A stretch of 5,719 bases of DNA from NCBI GenBank assembly GCA_012512705.1, contig JAAZDR010000015.1, forward strand, positions 1-5,719. Direction: 5' to 3'. The DNA comes from Bacillota bacterium. Lineage in GTDB: Bacteria; Bacillota; Dethiobacteria; DTU022; JAAZDR01. Both the position numbers and the translations under genes were made by a program. Shown here one piece after another: positions 1-5,719 of this stretch. The notes beneath the pieces are model-generated. The model was given only the letters and a program-made list of their open reading frames with translations. It was not told where the DNA came from and searched no databases. Every line of letters starts with the position of its first letter. The stretch's first letter is position 1.

Positions 1-146
1 CATTCGGCGCGTCCGTAAAGTCGATCTCTGGTTACACCTGAAACCTTTTCTTCAATCGCTGTCCAGCTTCGGACAAAGCGATTGAAAAGGGTGGATTTGC
101 CAACATTCGGGCGTCCGACAATAGCAACAATATCCCCGGCCTTCAT
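1..146 (-). CDS. der: Ribosome biogenesis GTPase Der (EngA), N-terminal part, cut by window edge
   Basis: Der is a tandem double-GTPase that binds the 50S subunit and helps its maturation in the cytoplasm. Only the first 48 codons are present. They cover the start of the first G domain: hydrophobic strand IVAIV, P-loop GRPNVGKS (residues 11-18) with STLFNR after it, then the switch I signature GVTRDR (37-42) followed by LYGRAE, the order seen in Der proteins. The ATG at 146 has a perfect AGGAGG (154-159) seven bases upstream, inside the end of the preceding gene, and lies only two bases after that gene's stop, so the two are probably translationally coupled. The stretch between P-loop and switch I (residues 24-36) differs from the usual AIVxDxPG pattern, reading AIEEKVSG. 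Family assignment is firm. Whether the rest of the gene is intact cannot be seen. Confidence 0.93.
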   Translation of the reverse strand, partial: MKAGDIVAIVGRPNVGKSTLFNRFVRSWTAIEEKVSGVTRDRLYGRAE

Positions 147-148
147 AG

Positions 149-1465
149 TTAATCCTCCTGCCTATCAAACACCAAAGTGCCAAGATCATCCAAATCGGCT
201 ACAGGGTAGAGGGGAACACCCAACGCCTCGGATACATTTTCCGGAGTGAGCCCGTCCAAAAAAAGGGCTTCCCCTTCCTTTAACATAACTTGTGGAAAGA
301 CAACAAAACTTCCGAGCTCTTTTGATTGGAGCCCGGCTATAAGGTCTCTTCCGCTCAACAGGCCAGCTACAGTAACCTGCTTGCCGAAGAGTTTGTTTTC
401 TACCCCGTAAAGGAAGGCATTCAATCCTTCCACCTCGTTTAAAGCTCCCACAACTTTTTTAATTAGCGGCAGAGCACTTTTGCCTGTAACTAATGAGAAA
501 TAGAGCGGCGGCATTTTTTTTTGCGGCAAGCTTCTCCGCCAGCTTTTAAATTTGTCTATAAATAAACGGGAAAGACCAACCCCATTTTCTAATTGGGGAT
601 AACCCTCATACTGCTCAGCAGAAGGCAAAGGAACACCGGCTTGTAAGTAAAACTCATCTGACGCAAATACAAAAGCGGAACCTCGCTCCTGTTTAAAATG
701 CTTCTGCCAGCAATGAATATCCTCCAAAACCTGCTGTGCCAGAGGTCTAGTTACAGGCTGCAGCCTGAATAAATTTCTGCGGTGTTTGGTGAGACCTACC
801 GGCACAATGGCTACTGAGAGAATACCCTTGCCAAGGCTCGCTAAATCAAAAACAGTCTGTTTTAGTGCCTCACCGTCATTTATTCCCGGACAGAGAACAA
901 TCTGCGCATGAATATTGATCCCGTATTCCAAAATGTTTTTTAAGCGGGAGAGGATACCTGCTGCCCGAAGATTTTGCATCATTTTTTGCCGCAGCTTATC
1001 GTCCGTCGTGTGAACAGAAACATAAAGGGGTGAAAGTTTGAGCCTTTTAATACGCTCTAACTCTTTTTCCGTGAGGTTGTTTAACGTGATAAAGCTGCCA
1101 TGCAAAAATGAAAGACGATAATCGTCGTCTTTTAAGTATAATGTTGAACGTAAATTCGGCGGCAGCTGATCGACGAAACAAAAAATACACCGGTTACAGC
1201 AAACCTGCACCGGATCAATTGTGGGCGAGAAAAAACGGAGGCCGAGTTCTTCATCAAAGTCCTTTTCAATATCGTACTCAATAATCTCGCCATTAGTAGA
1301 TTCAACGAGTAAGGTGATTTTTTCCCTACAAGTCAACAGCCGATAATCGATAACATCTTTAAAAACCCTGTTATTAATTTTTAACAAGCGATCCCCTGGT
1401 TTAATACCAAGCTCTTCAGCAATGGAATCCGGGTGCACCTGCTCTATTAGTCCTTTAGTGAACAT
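149..1465 (-). CDS. PDZ / radical SAM / DUF512 protein, function unknown
   Basis: This encodes a 438-residue protein of the DUF512 family, sometimes annotated as a NifB/MoaA-like Fe-S oxidoreductase. An N-terminal PDZ-like segment (about residues 5-70) contains [20 protein letters not shown] radical-SAM-like centre follows, with cysteines C89, C93 and C96 in the CX3CX2C spacing that would hold a 4Fe-4S cluster, next to FVDQLP. The family-typical [15 protein letters not shown] (from about 109) and LCPGINDG (191-198) come next, then the DUF512 C-terminal domain to the end. The substrate is unknown. The start is uncertain. An ATG at 1504 (451 residues) lies within a candidate -10 box and has its AGGA too close, while a TTG at 1531 has no ribosome site. 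I prefer the ATG at 1465 because the PDZ begins right after it and a modest GAGTGGG precedes it. The gene lies directly ahead of der, with a two-base gap. Confidence 0.9.
   Translation of the reverse strand: MFTKGLIEQVHPDSIAEELGIKPGDRLLKINNRVFKDVIDYRLLTCREKITLLVESTNGEIIEYDIEKDFDEELGLRFFSPTIDPVQVCCNRCIFCFVDQLPPNLRSTLYLKDDDYRLSFLHGSFITLNNLTEKELERIKRLKLSPLYVSVHTTDDKLRQKMMQNLRAAGILSRLKNILEYGINIHAQIVLCPGINDGEALKQTVFDLASLGKGILSVAIVPVGLTKHRRNLFRLQPVTRPLAQQVLEDIHCWQKHFKQERGSAFVFASDEFYLQAGVPLPSAEQYEGYPQLENGVGLSRLFIDKFKSWRRSLPQKKMPPLYFSLVTGKSALPLIKKVVGALNEVEGLNAFLYGVENKLFGKQVTVAGLLSGRDLIAGLQSKELGSFVVFPQVMLKEGEALFLDGLTPENVSEALGVPLYPVADLDDLGTLVFDRQED
154..159 (-). promoter_or_regulatory. Shine-Dalgarno site of der inside the DUF512 gene
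   Basis: A perfect AGGAGG on the minus strand sits seven bases before the der ATG and lies within the last codons of the DUF512 gene. It fixes the der start and implies that ribosomes finishing the upstream gene clear or feed this site. Confidence 0.85.
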
Positions 1466-1502
1466 CAATTTCCCACTCTTTTTACAAGCTACATCGATTT
1501 TC

Positions 1503-1531
1503 ATTATCCTACATAAACAGCATAGTGTCAA
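1503..1531 (-). promoter_or_regulatory. Candidate sigma-A promoter for DUF512-der
   Basis: On the minus strand TTGACA (1526-1531, exact -35 consensus) is followed by a 17-base spacer (1509-1525) and GATAAT (1503-1508, five of six matches to TATAAT). The predicted transcription start is near 1496-1497, giving a leader of about 30 bases before the ATG at 1465. The site falls in the longest gap between genes of the block, after the second DUF3189 gene. It would give vegetative transcription of DUF512 and der independent of the upstream genes. An RNA starting here would lack the alternative ATG at 1504, which supports the shorter DUF512 protein. The match is seen in the sequence; activity is inferred. 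Confidence 0.65.
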
Positions 1532-1556
1532 GGCACGGTGGCTAGAGCAGTGGTTT

Positions 1557-2030
1557 TTATCGCGTTATTTTTGTTTTTTTTTTGATTTTTAGCTTTGTCT
1601 CTTGAACAAGATTAACAAACCCGAAGTACCCTTTTCTAACCCCATAAACTGTTAAGGGTCGACCGACAGATACTATGCCAAGTTGGCGAGCTGTAAAACC
1701 GCCAATACGGGTAATTATATTTAACTTTTTACTGGCATCAACTAGTAGTATTTGCTCTTCTAAATTGTAAAGTTTCAATAATGATAAGATTGCTTTTCTG
1801 ACTATATCCTTATGCTTACCTATACCGAGGGCATAAACTTCATTGTCATCTTCATCAGTACCAATATAGTGTAAGCTGCCAACCATTCGTTTTGGAATAC
1901 GATCATAAAACGGCAATCTTTCGATCTCTTCAGGAGTAGGCAATCTATCCGCAGGCAAACGCCCCACGTGAAGCGAAGCGGCGATTACGGAGGAATGAGT
2001 CCCCCCAAAGCAGTTATAGACAACAATCAT
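1557..2030 (-). CDS. DUF3189 family protein, copy 2 (motif-intact)
   Basis: This is a 157-residue, probably cytosolic protein of unknown function, recognised as DUF3189, a family I know mainly from spore-forming Firmicutes. It opens with a beta strand and a compact motif CFGGTHSS (residues 7-14), then IAASLHVGRLP, YIGTDEDDNEVYALG (about 55-69), ILLVDASKKLN in the middle, and a GRPLTVYG strand. The Cys plus GG plus His-Ser-Ser arrangement looks like a ligand or phosphate-binding loop, but no activity is established. The ATG follows the preceding stop directly (TAAATG, no gap). AAGGAA, about nine bases upstream inside the neighbour, serves as ribosome site. The C-terminus is lysine-rich and encoded across a run of ten A residues (1574-1583). 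It is a paralogue of the gene just upstream. Confidence 0.85.
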   Translation of the reverse strand: MIVVYNCFGGTHSSVIAASLHVGRLPADRLPTPEEIERLPFYDRIPKRMVGSLHYIGTDEDDNEVYALGIGKHKDIVRKAILSLLKLYNLEEQILLVDASKKLNIITRIGGFTARQLGIVSVGRPLTVYGVRKGYFGFVNLVQETKLKIKKKTKITR

Positions 2031-2510
2031 TTAACGATTTCCTTTTCTTTTCGTTCGTCCTTCAATAATTAGTTTTGCCCCATCCACTGTTGCGGCCAGT
2101 TCTGGCAAGGAACGGAAAATTCCTTTTAATAAAAAAAAGTTCTTTTGCAAGGGAATGTTGAGTTTAGAGCAAAATAATTTTCCCAGGTTAAGTGATAAAT
2201 TTTTACACGGCCCGGTATCAACTAACAAAAGATCATCGTTTTCTATACCAAGTATTGTTAGAATACCTGGTAAGGTGCGCCTTATAACCGGGCCTGCCCT
2301 TCTTGTTCCTAGAGTATATACTTGATGTTTGTCTTCATCAGTTCCGAAATAGTTGATCTTTGCGTAATCTATTTTTTTTCTTTTAGCATGCAGGATATCG
2401 ATTATTTCTTTTTCTGAAGGCAGCGGATCAACCTTAAGCATACCGCAGTGCAGTGCTGCGGCAATAATGGGGGCAACGAATTCTTCGAAACCGTAATAGA
2501 CTATTTTCAT
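2031..2510 (-). CDS. DUF3189 family protein, copy 1 (N-terminal motif lost)
   Basis: This is a 159-residue paralogue of the next gene. Shared landmarks in the same order are IAAALHCGMLKVDPLP, YFGTDEDKHQVYTLG, LLLVDTGPCKNL and a basic C-terminus. The N-terminal loop differs sharply: where the partner has C7, G9-G10, H12, S13-S14, this copy has G, EE, V and AP, so the presumed functional motif is gone while the fold-defining parts remain. The reading frame could begin at a TTG at 2519. I chose the ATG at 2510 because AGGG lies nine bases before it, while the TTG has no space for a ribosome site, and because MKIVYYGF aligns with the partner's MIVVYNCF. Eleven bases separate it from the YIEGIA-partner gene. 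It may be a structural or regulatory partner of the intact copy, which is inference. Confidence 0.82.
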   Translation of the reverse strand: MKIVYYGFEEFVAPIIAAALHCGMLKVDPLPSEKEIIDILHAKRKKIDYAKINYFGTDEDKHQVYTLGTRRAGPVIRRTLPGILTILGIENDDLLLVDTGPCKNLSLNLGKLFCSKLNIPLQKNFFLLKGIFRSLPELAATVDGAKLIIEGRTKRKGNR

Positions 2511-2521
2511 GAAAACCAACC

Positions 2522-2701
2522 CTAATGTCTGGCAAGCACATAGACACCATTTTCAAGATCATGGACAACCCCTTCAGTAATCCGTGCCAGGTATGTTGCA
2601 ATCTTGTCCTGCTCCGCGCGGTCTTGGGCAATAAATATTGGAATTCCTCCGCCTACCAGTTCCGGGTTAATAGTGATCGCTGCCAATATCTCTTTACGCA
2701 T
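2522..2701 (-). CDS. Small YIEGIA-associated protein (capping complex subunit for YIEGIA type)
   Basis: This is a 59-residue open frame between the YIEGIA gene and the DUF3189 pair. It reads MRKEILAAIT at the start, then GGGIPIFIAQDR (about 18-29), a helix-like DKIATYLARITEGVVHDL, and ends NGVYVLARH. The glycine-rich PIF segment, the LARI...VHDL...NGVY core and the terminal RH match my memory of short proteins annotated as capping complex subunit for YIEGIA, which always sit beside a YIEGIA gene. The ATG at 2701 has GAGG five bases upstream and AAAGGA further out. There is no signal peptide or membrane segment, so it should be cytosolic and could bind the soluble domain of YIEGIA. A plus-strand frame covering the same bases is a shadow. 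The biochemical role is unknown, and the annotation name rests on family naming rather than on evidence here. Confidence 0.8.
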   Translation of the reverse strand: MRKEILAAITINPELVGGGIPIFIAQDRAEQDKIATYLARITEGVVHDLENGVYVLARH

Positions 2702-2729
2702 ATTGGCCTCTATCGTCCTTTCTTTTTTA

Positions 2730-3617
2730 TTAGTCCGAGGCGCCTCTGCCTGTCTTTGATTTCAACGGTTTAGCCATAGCACTTTCTAAAACAGGTGTCC
2801 TCTTCACCGCTTCAATTAGACATTCGATATCTTTTTCGATCGGTAAAATTATAAGCCCGATGCGACCTGTATCCAAATCGCGTCTCGAAATGGGCATAAA
2901 TTCAGCCGTATCAACATCACGGTAAACCCCGACTTGAGCTGAGGCTTCATGAGCAATAGCTTGACGTTGTCCGCTATTAGCAAGAGTTGCCCGAGCATTA
3001 TCGTCCAGTGGTTCGATAATCACTCCTAATCCCCTACTGAGTACTGTCTGCCGCGTTTCTTCTGTTCCCAGGTTCATAAAGTGGATATCATCGACAAATA
3101 GCTGTGGTCCTTCAAACCGGACCTCCCCCTCCCTTACTTTAGCAATTTGCCCGACTACTTTGCCTTTCATTAGCTTATTGGCAAAAAACAGGGCGATAAT
3201 GCTTACTAAAATGCCGACACCGATATTTGTATAAGCGGTGAACCCACTGACTAGCAAAGCAATAATGATTACCAGGTAATTGCGCGCCTCAAAAACACGG
3301 GCGATCCCTTCAATATAATCAGGGCCACGAGGAACAAGCTCTGAATGCTCGATGCTGCTAAGCATCGACCTTTCCATCTCCCTAACATCCCGAAACTGCG
3401 TAGCTGCCAAAGAAAGAAAAGAGATGGCGGCAAAATCTTTTTCCAGCAAAGCGGGGATAGCAACCGCGCCCAGGGCTGCACCGATAAATCCCAAGGAAAG
3501 ATGGGTTACGGCCCCGTGGGGATAGGTGGGGTATTGGCGATAATCTGAGCGCAACATAATATAACGGGCCAGGGTCCCTAGCGCTACCCCGGCCGCTGTT
3601 GGAGTAATATAATCCAT
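2730..3617 (-). CDS. YIEGIA family membrane protein (B. subtilis YphB-like)
   Basis: This is a 295-residue membrane protein carrying the family-defining hexapeptide YIEGIA at residues 101-106, followed by RVFEARNY. Hydrophobic segments lie at about 5-20, 38-58 and 62-73, and a strong pair at 113-131 and 132-148. The remaining half (about 150-295) is soluble and contains VRFEGPQLFVDDIHFMNLG and a C-terminal region GRIGLIILPIEKDIE that may bind the small partner encoded next. Length fits the family (about 280-300 residues). As I recall the family description, the B. subtilis member YphB is expressed under the forespore factor sigma-F and is not essential for sporulation; its function is unknown. 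The ATG at 3617 has AGGAGGT with eight bases of spacing. It lies 30 bases after the SpoIIP-like gene and 28 bases before the small partner gene, consistent with one transcript. Confidence 0.93.
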   Translation of the reverse strand: MDYITPTAAGVALGTLARYIMLRSDYRQYPTYPHGAVTHLSLGFIGAALGAVAIPALLEKDFAAISFLSLAATQFRDVREMERSMLSSIEHSELVPRGPDYIEGIARVFEARNYLVIIIALLVSGFTAYTNIGVGILVSIIALFFANKLMKGKVVGQIAKVREGEVRFEGPQLFVDDIHFMNLGTEETRQTVLSRGLGVIIEPLDDNARATLANSGQRQAIAHEASAQVGVYRDVDTAEFMPISRRDLDTGRIGLIILPIEKDIECLIEAVKRTPVLESAMAKPLKSKTGRGASD

Positions 3618-3647
3618 GCGCCAAACCTCCTGCTCTTCTCTGCTTCT

Positions 3648-4823
3648 CTAATTCCCTCCATCGCGGTTATCTTTATCTTTGCTACCGCCTAGATCGGAAA
3701 ACTCTCTACCGAAGAAGCCGCTTACCTTTCTTTTAAGCTCTTCCCAACTTCCGGCAGCAACGAGCAGGTAGACAAACAGACCGGCGGCCAGAATTAGGAT
3801 TATCCACATAGCGCTGCCCAGAGCTGTGCCGCCGGCACTTCCGCTGACATCAGGTGATGATTCAGTCAGCTCCTCCCCTTCAGCAGTACCATAAAGGTAG
3901 CTGTTTAAAACCGTAGCAAACAAAGCAATTGATCCCTCTGCACCTTCACGGTTGTTCTCATGAGCCCCCACCTCCAACAGTAGGGCACGAGGTGAGACAT
4001 CCTGATTATAGTTTCCCTGGGCCATAAAAATACCTTTTATGAGCCCTGGGTACTCCTCATCGGCAACTCTTTTCAAACCTTCGGCAAACTCTTGATTGTT
4101 GGCCATATTCTGGTTTTGTCTGCCGACAACAAGCTGAATCTGCACCATTTCTTCCCCATCAACGTTTTCAATATACTCTTCAGGAGGCACTGCATCGCGA
4201 TGTACATCAATCAAAGCATCAGGGTTATCCTTCATGAATTCCTCCACCGTGCGCCGTGAACGGTTATAGGCACCGGCATCATGAGGGGTATGGGTCTCCT
4301 GGGAATGTTCTGTCTCTATCCCTTGTTTTTCCAGAGCTGCGGCAAATGTTTCCCCCACCTGCAAAATTCCCCCACCCTCATCTATGCTTTCACTCCCGTC
4401 ACTGGGCACATAAGACTCCGCCCCGTGCGAATGGTAAATAGCAATAACACCTTTCCTTCGTGCCTGTGTAGGGGTCTCCGAACGGTCAGCAGGAACAGAA
4501 GAAGCCTGCGCTAAATGCGATGGAATCGCGAGTTCAACATTTCGCATAAAACGTACTGTTGCTATGTCTCCTTCAACATCGATCACTTTATAAAGACGGT
4601 TCTCTTCATCTATAAATTGGTCACCAACATGGACAATACGCGCAGTACGCATTATTCGCGAGCCGTCACGCTCATCAAGCAGCTCAAAGTAACCCTCTTG
4701 CCGTTCGTCAAGGTGAAAAAACTCAAAGAATTCTTCCTGTGCCATGCCGCTGGGTATAGCAAGCCGAAGAGCGAAAACTACCATGAACGTTAAAATAATG
4801 AAAGGAGATTTTTTGGGCTGCAT
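3648..4823 (-). CDS. SpoIIP-family sporulation peptidoglycan hydrolase with C-terminal anchor
   Basis: SpoIIP enzymes are zinc-dependent amidase/endopeptidases that thin septal peptidoglycan and drive engulfment together with SpoIID and SpoIIM. This 391-residue protein has an N-terminal signal or anchor (about 8-28, possible cleavage after SGMA). Next comes an extracytoplasmic region (30-110), then the catalytic domain: IYHSHGAESY (129-138, H131 and E136), DVHRDA (206-211, H208), VVGRQNQN, and LLLEVGAHENN (281-291, E284). These match the expected metal and catalytic positions. A second membrane segment (about 337-357) and a charged tail follow, and I do not expect that in the SpoIIP encoded beside gpr. 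It may therefore be a paralogue with its own role, so I give no symbol. The ATG at 4823 lies two bases after the previous stop, with AGGAG eight bases upstream in that gene, so translation is probably coupled. Confidence 0.9.
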   Translation of the reverse strand: MQPKKSPFIILTFMVVFALRLAIPSGMAQEEFFEFFHLDERQEGYFELLDERDGSRIMRTARIVHVGDQFIDEENRLYKVIDVEGDIATVRFMRNVELAIPSHLAQASSVPADRSETPTQARRKGVIAIYHSHGAESYVPSDGSESIDEGGGILQVGETFAAALEKQGIETEHSQETHTPHDAGAYNRSRRTVEEFMKDNPDALIDVHRDAVPPEEYIENVDGEEMVQIQLVVGRQNQNMANNQEFAEGLKRVADEEYPGLIKGIFMAQGNYNQDVSPRALLLEVGAHENNREGAEGSIALFATVLNSYLYGTAEGEELTESSPDVSGSAGGTALGSAMWIILILAAGLFVYLLVAAGSWEELKRKVSGFFGREFSDLGGSKDKDNRDGGN

Positions 4824-4825
4824 CG

Positions 4826-5605
4826 TTAATTCTCCTCTCTATCTTGGTTTTCCCCAGTATGCCCCTCCTGGTTTTGTTCTTCCTGAGACCCATCATTGCG
4901 GTCTTGTTCCTCTTGTCCCTCTTTGTGCTCGGGCTCCCCAATCTCCCCTGTCTCTATATCTGATAGTTGTTCCTGCAGCTGAGGTGAATACTGCTCAGAA
5001 GGTCCTCCCTGCAAGCGTTCCCTTGTTTCACCAATTGCTTCTGCCAGGCCTACAGCTAGGAGACCAGTGATTACCGTGGCGTCAAAAATACCGGCACCAC
5101 CTATCACTGTGGTTCCTCTTCCACCGACCAGCAGATTTTCAATACGGGAGATAATATCCGTTAACACAATCGCGGTGATCCCAGCCATAAATGCCGACCT
5201 GCGTGAGCGGCCGGACAAGTAACCGGTAATACCAGCAATTATACCGATAAAATATAAGGGATCAATTAAAACAGAATAGGTGGGTTCCAGTGGAATTAAT
5301 TTCAGCCCTACATAAACTACTGCCGTCGTAATTACAATTGCTGCAGTAGCCCGCCAACGTTCTTCAGCTGTGCCGGCAGTATAAAATAGATACCCGACAA
5401 GGATTAATGGGACGAGTCCTCCCCCAATGTTAATACTTAAATTATCAGCAAGAGGGATATCAGGCAGATAACCGCCGACAAGCATAGCGGCAATAAAAAC
5501 CAATGCTGCTCGATCGCTTAAGCGCATGCGGTCTAAAACCCTCTGCGCTAGTCCCAGAAAATTAAGTATCGCCACGGCAATGAGAATGATCATTCCTAAG
5601 GGCAT
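4826..5605 (-). CDS. DUF1614 multi-pass membrane protein
   Basis: This is a 259-residue integral membrane protein resembling DUF1614 proteins of Clostridia. Seven or so hydrophobic segments are visible (about 3-19, 33-47, 61-77, 85-103, 112-130, 138-157, 170-191). They are separated by conserved-looking pieces such as QRVLDRMRLSDR (21-32), ISYN-like LSINIGGG (56-63), LIDPLYFIGIIAG (113-125), SGRSRRSAF (131-139) and IGGAGIFDATVITGLLAV (168-185). The last 68 residues form a soluble, glutamate/glutamine/asparagine-rich low-complexity tail (EEQ repeats) that is likely disordered. No function is known and no catalytic motif is evident. The ATG at 5605 has a perfect AAGGAGG eight bases upstream. 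It is the first gene after the terminator and candidate forespore promoter, and its close coupling to the SpoIIP-like gene suggests a role near that enzyme. Confidence 0.85.
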   Translation of the reverse strand: MPLGMIILIAVAILNFLGLAQRVLDRMRLSDRAALVFIAAMLVGGYLPDIPLADNLSINIGGGLVPLILVGYLFYTAGTAEERWRATAAIVITTAVVYVGLKLIPLEPTYSVLIDPLYFIGIIAGITGYLSGRSRRSAFMAGITAIVLTDIISRIENLLVGGRGTTVIGGAGIFDATVITGLLAVGLAEAIGETRERLQGGPSEQYSPQLQEQLSDIETGEIGEPEHKEGQEEQDRNDGSQEEQNQEGHTGENQDREEN

Positions 5606-5632
5606 CTTTAGCGCCTCCTTTCTTGATGCTTT

Positions 5633-5662
5633 TAGCGTTGCCAGAAAAACCGATATTTATAC
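5633..5662 (-). promoter_or_regulatory. Candidate sigma-F-like (forespore) promoter of the block
   Basis: On the minus strand GTATA (5658-5662) fits the sigma-F -35 pattern GYWTA. After exactly 15 bases, GGCAACGCTA (5633-5642) fits the -10 pattern GGNRANANTW at all but one position. A start about seven bases on would leave a short leader of roughly 20 bases with the ribosome site of the DUF1614 gene. The position, just after the terminator and just before the first gene, is right. No good sigma-A pair is visible in this gap. Short degenerate motifs occur by chance, so this stays a candidate. It agrees with the reported sigma-F control of the Bacillus YIEGIA member. Confidence 0.45.
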
Positions 5663-5663
5663 T

Positions 5664-5695
5664 AAAAAAACCTGTCTCCTGGGAGACAGGTTTTT
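5664..5695 (-). terminator. Rho-independent terminator of the upstream transcript
   Basis: The two arms AACCTGTCTC and GAGACAGGTT pair perfectly, and pairing extends through the flanking A5/T5 to 13 or more base pairs around a four-base loop (5679-5682). On the minus strand the stem runs into seven T residues, so it should end a transcript arriving from beyond 5719 and insulate this block. On the plus strand it has five Ts, so some bidirectional activity is possible. Confidence 0.9.
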
Positions 5696-5719
5696 AGCGA
5701 CGTGCATAGTAGTCAGGAG
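5694..5719 (-). CDS. Possible C-terminal end of an upstream gene
   Basis: One minus-strand frame entering at the window edge reads PDYYARR and stops with TAA at 5694-5696, touching the terminator stem. A stop directly before a terminator is the usual arrangement, and another frame has a stop two codons in. Eight codons are too few to name a protein or prove coding. Confidence 0.3.

Noticed and set aside
1561..1590. T-rich plus-strand stretch that could look like a terminator tail
   Set aside because: No stem precedes it on the plus strand. On the coding strand it encodes the lysine-rich end of DUF3189 copy 2.
2443..2461. Hairpin CCGCAG / CTGCGG with a seven-base loop
   Set aside because: It lies inside codons for the conserved AAALHCGM region of DUF3189 copy 1 and has no T-run, so chance pairing in coding sequence is more likely than a terminator or attenuator.
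2511..2519. TTG start at 2519 for DUF3189 copy 1
   Set aside because: The TTG directly follows the AGGG with no spacing, while the ATG at 2510 has proper spacing and aligns with the paralogue's start.
2525..2773. Plus-strand open frame of 82 codons across the YIEGIA gene end and the gap
   Set aside because: It lies opposite the 59-residue gene with its good ribosome site and recognisable motifs. The plus-strand product has no recognisable feature and stands against the direction of all other genes.
4744..5070. Plus-strand open frame of 108 codons opposite the SpoIIP-like start and DUF1614 tail
   Set aside because: It arises from the low-complexity tail's codon composition. It has no recognised motif and is antisense to two well-supported genes.
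1..5719. CRISPR array, insertion sequence, tRNA or phage-related content
   Set aside because: No spaced direct repeats, terminal inverted repeats, transposase motifs or tRNA-like cloverleaf were seen. The window is an ordinary chromosomal operon block.

Overview
The window is a tightly packed, single-direction gene block, with every gene on the minus strand. The gene set is a SpoIIP-type sporulation cell-wall hydrolase, a YIEGIA-family membrane protein, DUF1614, DUF3189 and DUF512 proteins, and Der. This points to an endospore-forming Firmicute of the class Clostridia, perhaps a Peptococcaceae/Desulfotomaculum-like lineage. That placement comes from gene content and motif recognition, not from a database search. 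The Shine-Dalgarno sequences (AAGGAGG, AGGAGGT, AGGAGG) are strong and typical of Firmicutes.

Reading along the minus strand, from high to low coordinates: (1) a possible last few codons of an upstream gene, followed by a near-perfect rho-independent terminator (5664-5695). (2) A 50-60 base intergenic stretch with a candidate forespore (sigma-F-like) promoter (5633-5662). (3) A DUF1614 multi-pass membrane protein (4826-5605). (4) A SpoIIP-family peptidoglycan hydrolase with an extra C-terminal membrane anchor (3648-4823). (5) A YIEGIA-family membrane protein (2730-3617). (6) A 59-residue gene, easily missed, matching the small partner of YIEGIA (2522-2701). (7) Two tandem DUF3189 genes (2031-2510 and 1557-2030), of which the first has lost the N-terminal motif the second keeps. 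(8) A near-consensus housekeeping promoter (1503-1531). (9) A PDZ plus radical-SAM plus DUF512 protein (149-1465). (10) The first 48 codons of the ribosome-assembly GTPase Der (1-146).

The layout suggests a two-part transcription unit. The upstream six genes look like a sporulation module that acts at the membrane or septum: wall remodelling by the SpoIIP-like enzyme, and membrane proteins of unknown role. The downstream part, DUF512-der, would need vegetative expression because Der is generally essential, and the internal sigma-A-type promoter would supply it. From memory, Bacillus subtilis keeps yphB (YIEGIA family) close to der, gpsA and spoIVA, so the neighbourhood appears conserved between Bacilli and Clostridia. 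The functions of YIEGIA, its small partner, DUF1614, DUF3189 and DUF512 are unknown, which makes this block a plausible under-described sporulation locus. No mobile element, CRISPR array, tRNA or rRNA is visible. Outside the genes there is no gap longer than about 115 bases.
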